Assembly: GCA_009193035.1 (NCBI GenBank)
Contig: SWDT01000086.1
Coordinates: 370,368-434,367 of the forward strand
Direction of reading: 5' to 3'
From: Halicephalobus mephisto
Taxonomy: Eukaryota > Nematoda > Chromadorea > Rhabditida > Panagrolaimidae
Length of the DNA: 64,000 nt
A program made the position numbers and the translations under genes. Below the pieces are notes generated by a model. The model was not told where the DNA came from, searched no databases, and saw only the letters and a program-made list of their open reading frames with translations. Shown here in pieces: positions 1 through 8,689 of the stretch (position 1 is its first letter; every line of letters begins with the position of its first letter).

Positions 1-2
1 CA

Positions 3-164
3 AGGACATGGAAAACAGTGGCAACAACCCGTCAGGAACTGCGAAGAATACAAAAGGTGATTAAAGAATCTGCTCCGTCACGAAGACGGATGAATCAGAT
101 TCTCAAGTGTCAAGTTGATTCAATATTGAGGTGTATAAAACAATCGAAATCAACATCAAATTAA
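3..164 (+). CDS. Possible 3'-terminal coding fragment cut by window edge
   Basis: The third forward frame is open from the first base to a TAA at 162-164, about 53 codons. The inferred peptide is basic (contains SAPSRRRMNQILKCQ). The other two forward frames close within about 65 bases. The stretch is richer in G+C than the flanks, which fits coding sequence, and the AT-rich tract after 164 would be a 3' UTR. No domain is recognised and no start or splice site is visible because the rest lies outside the window. It could also be chance open frame. Confidence 0.3.
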   Translation, partial: RTWKTVATTRQELRRIQKVIKESAPSRRRMNQILKCQVDSILRCIKQSKSTSN

Positions 165-539
165 AATTTTGCACAACAATTAACCAGACCGATCTTCCTA
201 AAGGTTGCAAACAAACTGCAACTTTTGTTTTTATCTTGATTACCAAGCTTTTTATAAATCTTAGCATTGATCTCAGAAAATTTCGAAATCAATGAGTCAA
301 GGGGCAGAAGTTTTCGATAGCCAAATGTTCTACAACTTGCTTTTTATCTGCTTCGACCAATCTTTTCGATTGCTGAATTGGTCTAAAATAACAACCTTAA
401 TTAAAAATTGATTTAAAAAATTCAAAATCAGTGCGAGTCAAAGGGAAACAGAGATCATACATCCATTTTCTCGAGATTGGTAAAATGAAAGATTTATTTC
501 TAGTCACTGTCAACATTTCGAAACTATCAATTGATCAAT
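165..539. other. AT-rich spacer
   Basis: No supported gene. Short open frames here have no splice signals or protein-like composition. This is the presumed shared 3' flank of the left-edge fragment and of the minus-strand ShK gene that ends at 540. Confidence 0.5.
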
Positions 540-2635
540 TTATCCACTACTGCACATGTTACAAGTTCTTGGACATTGCTGGGCCTAAAAAATTAATCAC
601 TAATTATCATTATAAAAATATTAAATTTTTCACAATCTGATATGAAAACGAATTTTGGAACATTTTTAACTTTTCTAAAACTTTTTTGGAAAACTCTAGA
701 AAAGTTAAAAATTCTTATGAGATTCTGAAGAACTCTAGCTTTTATGAATTGTAAGAGATTCCAGAATTTTCTAGGATTTCCACCACCTTTTGGAGGATTC
801 CAGTTTTGTGAAATCTGAGTTTCCATTTAAATAAAGTAAAACAAACCATCAAAGTACGGTAAGCAGTGACGGTGCAGAGGTACGACACAGAAGAACAATC
901 TGAAACTCCTGTATTTGGATTCGTTCTGTCGACACAGGTACTGGATGAAGTAGAAGCAACGGCTCCTGCACAGGTTACTGGACACTTCCTCTGCATCAAG
1001 GAGTAGTAGATGGAATTCGTGCAGAGGTAAGAATAGGTCGCGCAGTCAGTGGTTTGATCGACGGAACCTAGGAACGCAATGTATAATATAAAACAAAATT
1101 AATCTTTCATTAATCTCCCAAAGAAAAAATTCGCAATTTACTAAAAATCTCTCCAGTCCAAATGTTTAGCATTAAGTGCTCCTTAAATTGCCTCACTACG
1201 AGATGCAACATTTAATGAGAACAATCCAAAAATTATTATTCTACTCCGCTCAGTAAGCGCAACTCCCTTAAGTCAGACCGGAGTCTAACCAGCGATCATC
1301 AACGTCAAGTCAACACTCAACCAACTTGACGAGCTTCACGCTCCAGGAGCCGCACTACACCTCAATCATCGCGGAATCTGTCGGTCACAGATTTTAAAAA
1401 AGCCATGTGAAAACATACTACAGAAAAGACCCTGTGAAGCATGATTTCGAAGCTTTCTCCTCATCGGTGATCTTTTCCTCAGGCAACGATCCGCTTCTTC
1501 CCTGCTTAAGTCCCACTCGCCAGACAATCAGAGAAAACTGCTCTTTAACTTTCGCAGCTTTGTCAGTTAAAATCCCAAAAATCACGTACACGAATTGTTT
1601 AAAAAATACTCCTTCTTTGGACTGTTCATTTGAATTCAACAGTCAATAAGAGCAGTCATTCTCCTAGGGTGTAAGGTTTTAGAAATTTGGAGGCACATTC
1701 ACAAGAAACTAGGAGGTTTATTCCCAGGTCATTTGAGAGTTCATTGTCAAAAAAGTCATGTAAGTAGATTATCGAAAAGAATATTTTTCCAACTTTTAAC
1801 TATATTAAACAGTCAGACAGTAAATAAAAGGAAAATTTATGTTTCAGGGATTTAAGGGTTAATACGGGTGCCAAGGGGATGTCTTCATAAAAAGTCATCT
1901 TGATAACTTGAATTCATCTTGTATGCCTACGAGATTTGTATGAAAATAAAGATTCATAAATGCATTTAAAGTAATGGGAATTTTAATGAAATTCCGACTC
2001 AAAGCTGCGAAATTCAGTTGAAAAGGTAAACTCACCGGAAGTGGAACAAAAACCGCAAGTTCTCGGACATCTTGCAGTTAGCAATGTTCTGTAGATGGTG
2101 TTGGAACAAAGAGAAGTGTAACTCGAGCAGTCAATAGTATCAACACAAGAAGATGTTCCAGAACTTGTTGTAGTTGCAACTGTAACTCCACCTGTAGTCG
2201 TGGTTGTAGTCGTTGTGGTCGTAGTTACCACAGATGGTACACAGCAACTAGATCCAATGCAAAGTTCCCCGACATTACAGCCTAATCCTCCGATACATGC
2301 TAAAATAATTTTAGATAACTTTATAAAAAATAAACATCATATTATTACGAAAACTAAATTTACCATAGAATATTGTCGAAATGAATTTTTAAAAGTTATT
2401 ATAAAAAGAAACCAATAACGACAGTACATTATTAGATTTGTTTTTTCCATATTCACTTACTTTACGTATAGCTTCAAAATTTGAAATAATATATATCATT
2501 ATTTATTTAATAACAATATTTATTTTGTAAAAATTAAAACTTACGTCCTACTTCAGTGTTTCCAGCAGGACATTGTCCGTTTATTTGGACGACAAAAGTG
2601 ACAATCAAAACAAAGATGAATTTTCCTGATTCCAT
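540..2635 (-). CDS. Secreted ShK-domain (ShKT) protein, four exons
   Basis: Exons read on the minus strand: 2635-2545, 2299-2036, 1067-847 and 584-540. All phases close, giving 206 residues ending at TAA 540-542. The product starts with a signal peptide (MESGKFIFVLIVTFVVQING), then a short Cys-rich segment with a CC pair, a Thr-rich linker, and three ShK-type six-cysteine modules. Module 1 ends CPRTCGFC, module 2 ends CPVTC and lacks the usual final CxxC, module 3 ends CPRTCNMC. The last module is split by the intron between 847 and 584, and its tail is a 45-base terminal exon. In nematodes ShK modules occur in secreted, cuticle or host-interaction proteins, so a secreted structural or channel-binding role is only inference. 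The large intron at 1068-2035 holds a GC-richer stretch (1200-1650) with no recognisable gene. The gene is a paralogue of the neighbour at 3638-4258. Confidence 0.85.
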
Positions 2636-3637
2636 TCTTCAGCACTACTACTTCTGAACCGTTTTTCTCCTTTTATAGTGATTCGAAAATCCAAGTTCCG
2701 GACATGTGTTTACAACCCGGAGTATCAGTTTAGTACAAGGTTCTTTGTTTCTGAATTTTTTCCGGATCTAGAAAGCTTTTTCAAACAATCTTCTGCAAAC
2801 AACAAAAGGTTTTACAGAATCGAGAAAGAATGTCAATAAATTAACTGATCCGATTTCTTCCAAACGTAAATCCCAATTATTTTTATTCAACTGTAAATTA
2901 CAAATGTTCTAAAATTTTACTAATAAATTCAGTGATTTGAACGATGCATACGTGTGCAAATTTAGTAAATTAACATATTTATCAAGTAGCGTATGAATTC
3001 AAAGCACTGCTAGTACATACGAATATAACGGTAACAATGTAAATTAGCATATTTTTGTATGAATCTATCGATTAACCAGTAAATGAGTTATTTGATATAT
3101 AAATCAACATATAAATATATATGAATGTTTATAAATATATAAGTAAATAGAGAAATTAGCATATTTTTGTATGAATCTATCGATTAACCAGTAAATGAGT
3201 TATTTGATACGTAAATTAACATATAAATGTATATATTTATGAATTCTTATGAGTATATATGGATATAACAATAAATATGTAAATTGGTATATTGATATGT
3301 GAACCTCTGGGTTAATAAATGTATAAATGAATTATTCTACGAACAAATTAGTATATGAATATGTAAACATATAAATACATTTCATTACACGAATGAGCGT
3401 GCAAATTGATGCATTCATATATGAATAGATCGATGAATGAACAAGTGAATACTTAAATGAATCACTTTATATGTAAATTAACATATACATATATAGATTT
3501 ATAAAGTTATATAAAAACAAATTAACATATTTATATATGGGTAAATGAGTAAATTAATATAATTATATAATAATCAATGTGATGATTTCTTACAGTTGAT
3601 TCTTAGTTCGGTAAACAACAGTGTCACCGGAAGATGG
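2636..3637. repeat. Spacer with AT-rich degenerate minisatellite
   Basis: From about 2930 to 3590 the sequence is a mosaic of short units around ATATAAATTAACATAT and GTATGAATCTATCGATTAAC. A unit of about 95-110 bases containing TCGATTAACCAGTAAATGAG occurs at about 3060 and again at about 3170. No coding signal is present. The part just above 2635 is the likely promoter of the ShK gene that starts there. Confidence 0.7.
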
Positions 3638-4258
3638 CTAGCATTTTCCACAAGTCCTGGGGCACTGTTGAGTCATGATGGTCGTGTATAAGGAGTTGGT
3701 GCAGAGATAAGCAAGCTCAGCACAGTCAGAGGTTCCAGTAGTTGGGTTAGTCTTGTCGACACAGGTGGATGAGGTAGTGGATCCGGTGGAAGAGCATCTG
3801 CCGCAAGTCTTGGCGCACTGATCGGTCATGATATCGTAGTATAAGGTATTGTTGCAAAGATAAGCGAGAGAAGGACAATCAGAGGCACCATCGGCTCCTG
3901 TTTTGTCCACGCAAGTGGTGTTGGTTCCACTACTGGTAGAACAACATTCTTGAGAGGCGGTGTTGCAAGTGTATGAAGTGGGACACTGGCTGTTGAAGCA
4001 AGGTCCAATACAGCTGGTGGACGAGGATCCAGAAGACGAAGATCCAGATGACGAGGTGGTTGTAGCGATGGTAGCTGTGCTGGCTGTAGTACTACTAGAG
4101 GAGGTGGTGCAACATTCAGTTCCTTGGAGGACTGTATTTTCAGGACATAAACCTCCGATGGAAGGTCCACTATTGATCAATCCAACATCTGCACAAGTTT
4201 GGCCATAAGCATGTCCAAAGACGGCGAAACAGAAAATCAAGGTTTTAAACATATTCAA
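3638..4258 (-). CDS. Secreted ShK-domain (ShKT) protein, single exon
   Basis: An intronless 206-codon reading frame starts at 4258 and ends at TAG 3638-3640. It opens with a signal peptide (MNMFKTLIFCFAVFGHAYGQ). Two short Cys-rich units with CC pairs follow (ending TECC and QECC), separated by a Ser/Thr-rich linker of the kind that is heavily O-glycosylated. Two ShK six-cysteine modules come at the C terminus; they end CAKTCGRC and CPRTCGKC, and each begins with TCVDK and carries a conserved DC and YLC. The second module ends at the last residue. Its length equals that of the neighbour at 540-2635 although exon structure differs, so the pair probably arose by duplication, possibly with retrocopying or intron loss here. 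A secreted or extracellular-matrix role is inferred from the family. The specific function is unknown. Confidence 0.92.
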   Translation of the reverse strand: MNMFKTLIFCFAVFGHAYGQTCADVGLINSGPSIGGLCPENTVLQGTECCTTSSSSTTASTATIATTTSSSGSSSSGSSSTSCIGPCFNSQCPTSYTCNTASQECCSTSSGTNTTCVDKTGADGASDCPSLAYLCNNTLYYDIMTDQCAKTCGRCSSTGSTTSSTCVDKTNPTTGTSDCAELAYLCTNSLYTTIMTQQCPRTCGKC

Positions 4259-4723
4259 AAACGATGATCAAAATGAAAATAATCTTGCTGTCAGATTTCT
4301 TCTTATATATCGGTACGCCTGAGGCTTCCTCATTTAGCCAAATAACGAGCCAGTGTCCACTAGAGGATTCAGGCGTCTGATCAAACACGAAAAACTGACA
4401 AAGCGATTTTCTTTGTTCCAAAATTTCTATTTGCATTAAAAATAAAAATGGCTACTTTCATGGAAAAATAAATTCTCCCTGATTTTTTTCAATTTTTAAA
4501 TATAGAAAATAATAGAATAAAATCAACAATTTAAAAAAGTCAATATTTTAAATCCATCTTTATTATTTTAAAATTAGTTATTACAAGTACGAAACGATTC
4601 CGAATTTTCATAACAGTGTGATTTCAAAATGAAAACCAGAAACTAAGAATTCTGGAAATATCTAAATTTTTCAAATTCATGTCGAGACAGTTTTCTAAAA
4701 TATTGCTTTTCGATTTCAGTGAT
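4259..4723. other. Spacer, no gene seen
   Basis: AT-rich sequence between two minus-strand genes. It should contain the promoter of the ShK gene starting at 4258. The motif TTCTTATATATCGG at about 4299-4312 could act as a TATA-like box on either strand, but this is weak. Confidence 0.4.
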
Positions 4724-6185
4724 TTAACTAGAGCCAGAGAAAGTGAATTGAACAGCTTCTTCGATTCTCTTCATGATTCTTTCTTTTGTTTTTTCGTCTT
4801 TCAAGTGAAAGTAATAGTTGAGTAAAAGCATCGACGAAAACACAATCTCATACTTTGAATGCTCTACGTACATTTCGACAATCTGAAATCAACTGTTATT
4901 AAATTAGAGCCAGACAATGTTTACCAAGTCTAAAGTATAAGATGAATCGAGTCCGAAATCCTTCAGTTTCGAATTAAGCGTGTCTAAATACAGCTGCAAC
5001 AAGTCCATTCGGTGTTTTTTTCTGATTTCAGCATCGACACTTATGTTCAGAAGTCTGACGAGATCGCTCATACCGTTTCCTCGATAAATCAGTTGCCAGT
5101 CGAGAAATCCATAAACTTTATCGTTTGCTTTTCCGTTTTTGTCTTTTTCGAAGAAGATATTATTCGCCCAGATATCCGCATGACACAAAACAGGAGGGAT
5201 ATTGTACTTCAGATGAGATTCAGGAGGAGCGTGAGATCCGAGATTATAGGAATCCCAAAGGTCTTTTTCATATTTTTGGATTACAGAAGACCCGCATTTG
5301 AAAATATGCTGAAAACTCTCTGTCGAGGCTTTGACGACGTTGTTTAACTTCAGTTTGTCAAAAACTGTTTCAGACAAAAGTCGCGAATCAGCATGTAGTA
5401 TAGCTATTTCGGCGACGACGGACTTCAATTGCTCGTAGGACATGCCTTGGATGATGTTCTGCAAAACGGCATGATCCGAAATGTCTTCCATGAGGATGAA
5501 ACCCTGATTAGATTCATTCCTCTCTTGTGTTCCATAGCACTTGGGAACTTTGATGTTCTGGAGCAAAGGAGCGATTTCTTCGTAGAAAAAACATTCACGA
5601 TTGTGGGCCTTTGTCAGAAACTGTGGAAATGTTGATTGATCATTTTTTTTCTAAGAATTATTATTATTTGTAGAAATTAGAAATCTGTATTAATTCGAAC
5701 TTTTTTCAACATGATTTTCGAAAATTTTTTGGAATTCATGATTTCAGAAGCTCTTATAAAATTTCTGAAAAATTTGGACCTAATAGATTTTGTAAAATTT
5801 CAAAAGTTCCTGTGGGATTTTAGAATCTTGAACTATATTTTAGAAATGTTTATAAAATTTGATTAATTTTAAAACGAACATTTTTAAACTCTTCCTGTTT
5901 AGCTTCGTCAGAACTGACTTTGAAGTTTTTTCTGACTATCTCATCCGTCGGAACTTTGATGATCAACGGAAAAGGATTCTGATTGTTGTTCAGATGGAAG
6001 GTAATTTTCAAAATAAAAGACAAATATCCGATTCCGCTCATATTCTGGACTTCGAAAGACGAAATTCCATCTTTAACTAAGTTTCTGAATTCTTCATTTT
6101 TTTCTTTCAAATGTTTCACAATAAATTGAACAGAGTAGTTGGTTCCTTCGAGAACATCGTTTTTTTCATCCGAATATTCCTTCAT
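4724..6185 (-). CDS. CHK kinase-like (EcKL/DUF1679-type) protein
   Basis: Exons on the minus strand: 6185-5880, 5620-4925 and 4882-4724. Phases close to 386 residues with TAA at 4724-4726. The family resembles choline/aminoglycoside kinases and is widely expanded in nematodes and insects, where members are proposed to phosphorylate small molecules such as ecdysteroids or xenobiotics. Visible hallmarks are an N-lobe with IIKVPT (the ATP-binding lysine strand, about residue 75), AHNRECFFYEE (helix with the conserved Glu, just after the first splice), the catalytic loop CHADIWANN (Brenner-type HxDxxxxN, about residue 248), and the metal-binding GFLDWQ with the following RGNGMSDL. All catalytic residues expected from the family are present, so the product should be active. 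The first intron donor (GTTCGT) is non-consensus but its phase and the protein junction fit. The substrate is unknown. Confidence 0.9.
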
Positions 6186-6891
6186 TGTTCGAAATAAAGC
6201 AAGGACAAATAAAACTAATCAATCAAGGAAAGTTCACCTTGTCTGAGTTTTGTTGTCAGAAAGATAAAGACTTTTCTATAATCGCTGGCCTTATCGTCGG
6301 CAGATATCGAAAAACACGAGAATAACTTCCATTTTGAAGTCTAAAAATCATGATAGGAATAAAATTGTCAAATTGGATAGAGTAATAAGAAGTAAAAAGA
6401 TAATTAATGAAAAAATTAAAGTTAATTCTTGACGTGAAAGTTTCTAATCATCAAAAATTTTTCGTTTTTAGGTATAAAGAGAATTGGACGTGTTAATGAA
6501 GAATAGGAAAATCATTGACAAAGAAATTTAAGATAACTTTCACTACATAAATTTCTGATGATTAAAATATAGCAATATTATTGAACTCAATTTAATAGTA
6601 AAAAGTAGGAAAATTGTTGATCGAAAAATTTAAGATAACTTTTATCATAAAAATTATTGATAACTAAAATAACAATAATATTACTGAATTTAGTTTAGTA
6701 ATAAAAAATAAGAAAATGATTAACCTAGAAATTGAAGAGAACTTCTATCATAAAAATCATTAATAATTGTTGGATTTGTGAATCTGAGTAGCCTGCGTAC
6801 TGATGACGAAGTAGATACTGTAGAAAAGTTTGTTTAACAAATGTCTGAGGCACAATACAAAATCAGTGTTAAATTCGACACAAGCAACAAA

Positions 6892-6999
6892 TACAGTAGA
6901 ACTTGGATATAAGATTCCTTTGTTATAATATATACTTCGGTATAACATAGGCTTTACCCGGTCCTAAGAGGGTATCCTATATCCAAGTTCGACTGTATA
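6892..6999. mobile_element. Tc1/mariner-like MITE, copy 1
   Basis: Palindromic element bounded by TA. It begins TACAGTAGAACTTGGATATA and ends with the imperfect inverted copy CCAAGTTCGACTGTATA. The inner part is also self-complementary around TATAACATAGGC. The size (about 108 bases), the TA boundaries and the lack of coding sequence fit a non-autonomous Tc1/mariner-type element. Confidence 0.75.
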
Positions 7000-7090
7000 T
7001 GGTTTTGAAAATTAGGAAAATTTTGATATATGAGGATTTGAAAACTAAGAGAATTTTGATATATGGTTTTGAAATTTTGAAAATTCTTAA

Positions 7091-7198
7091 TACAGTAGGA
7101 CTTGGATATAAGATACCCCCGCTATAGTATACCCTTTCTTATAACATATGCTTTACCCAATCCCAAGGGAGTATCTTATATCCAAGTTCGACTGTATA
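7091..7198. mobile_element. Tc1/mariner-like MITE, copy 2
   Basis: Second copy of the same palindromic family, with TACAGTAGGACTTGGATATA at the left and CCAAGTTCGACTGTATA at the right. It lies less than 100 bases from copy 1. The intervening sequence repeats the phrase TTTTGATATATG, which suggests a local duplication rather than two independent insertions. Confidence 0.75.
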
Positions 7199-7516
7199 TT
7201 AATTCCTGCTAAGAGGAATTATATGTTTCTTTGTCGGTGCTAAATAAATCCGTTTGGAATTAAGCACTTTCCACTAAGGATGGAGTGCTTGATCCAACAA
7301 GAACAATAACAACAGTAATATTATTAACTCAATGTAGTAACGAAAAGTACAAACACAATTAACAAAGAAATTAAAGATAACTTTCATCACGAAAGTTTCT
7401 GATAGTCATGCCTACTGTACTTATTTTCCGGAGTGAATAATACTTTCCAGAAAAACCAACATGTAATAAAAAATAAAATCTAAGGTTAATTTTTCCATTT
7501 TCTGTCATTATTAATG

Positions 7517-7755
7517 TTAGATCGTGGTTAGGGATTCCTGGTCCACATGTAGATGAAAAAAATACACAAATTTGGTTTATTAAACCAGAGACGGGATATA
7601 CAACACAACTCTGACGAACTATTACGTAATCTGCTCAATTCTTTCATCAATGCACAATTGTAAATTCCTCATTGGCCCTCAGGGTATTTCCCTTCGGGAC
7701 CGACGCTGTACAGACCTGCGTTCAAATGGATGATGTACGATCCAACAATTAGATA
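7517..7755. repeat. Dispersed repeat, copy A
   Basis: This stretch shares ordered blocks with 10896-11130 in the same orientation. The blocks are GATCGT(G/A)(G/A)TTAGGGxTTCCTG near the start, a GGATATAC segment, and TTGGxCCTCAGGG followed by CCTTCGGGACCGA near the end. No open frame is present. It is probably a degenerate non-autonomous transposon; its ends were not resolved. Confidence 0.6.
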
Positions 7756-7799
7756 TGTTTATTGTGCGATAAGTCTGTTTCAATCCACACAAATGGTCA

Positions 7800-7990
7800 T
7801 CAATATTAACGTTATGGAACCCAAAAACAAAAAGGCCATTAGGAAGACCACCGACAAGATGGACAGATGACTTTAGAAAGAGAATTGGTAGAAATTTTCT
7901 TGATTTAGCATTTCAAGAAAAATTCCCTGAATTGTATATGCCCCGTTTCGTTGTAAACAACTGAATAAACGTTTAAATAAATAAAAAATA
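7800..7990 (+). mobile_element. 5'-truncated non-LTR retrotransposon tail
   Basis: A frame ending at TGA 7962-7964 encodes RPLGRPPTRWTDDFRKRIG and then FPELYMPRF. The GRPPxRWxDD word is a hallmark of the C terminus of RTE-like non-LTR retrotransposon polyproteins. After the stop comes a short 3' tail rich in AAATAAATAAA. Everything upstream (endonuclease and most of the reverse transcriptase) is absent, which is the usual result of 5' truncation at insertion. The remnant is not functional. Confidence 0.65.
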
Positions 7991-8689
7991 AGTCTGTTTC
8001 AAAAAATCATTCTGTCGATCGAGTTCTATAAAATGAAAGTCATATGATGACTTGAGATAAAAGCGCACTTTTATCGAAGTCAACAATCAGGGTCTCAGAT
8101 TTGGATTTTTCGGGTTAAAATACAACTATGAAATCTTTGTCTTCAAAAATTCAGTCATCTTGCTTGAATTAATAATTAAAATTTAATATTTAAATTTTTC
8201 AAATATAATTTTTTAAAATTAAAAATTTTATAATTTTTGAAACTAAAAATTTTATAATTTTTTAAACAAAAACTTTGAAATTATAACAAGATGAAAATTA
8301 AAATTTATATTTCAAAATTCGATAAAAAAATTTATAATTTTTTAAAACTAAAAATTTTACGTTTTATTTCTAAACTAAAAATTTACATTTAAAATTTTAG
8401 CCTCTAATTTTGATGAAACAAATTATAACTTGTAAAAAACTGTAAGTTGTACTTTAAATTGAAAAATTTAAATCTCGAATTTTGATTATCACTTTTGATA
8501 AAATAATGCGTAAAACCGATTTGAGGACATGTGATGATCTTTGAGTCGCTAATTTCCTCGTTGATTAATCTGGCGGAAGAACCTTGAACAACAAATTTTG
8601 TCTTTTACGGTAATTCAATTACGAAAGAAAATTAAAATCAATTATGATTTTTTGGAAGAAGTTCGGTCAATAAAATTTCGAAAATTAAA

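Larger units (their letters stand above)
6186..8689. other. Repeat-rich spacer without host gene
   Basis: This 2.5-kb interval separates divergently transcribed genes. It contains two MITEs (about 6892-6999 and 7091-7198), one member of a dispersed repeat pair (about 7517-7750) and a non-LTR retrotransposon tail (about 7800-7990), annotated separately. From 8180 to 8480 there is AT-rich low-complexity sequence. The last 150 bases before 8690 probably include the promoter of the plus-strand membrane protein. Confidence 0.7.

Noticed and set aside
1407..1649. 80-codon plus-strand frame in the first ShK gene's large intron
   Set aside because: No recognisable protein, no splice context, and an equally long frame on the opposite strand. 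Kept only as a GC-richer intronic stretch.
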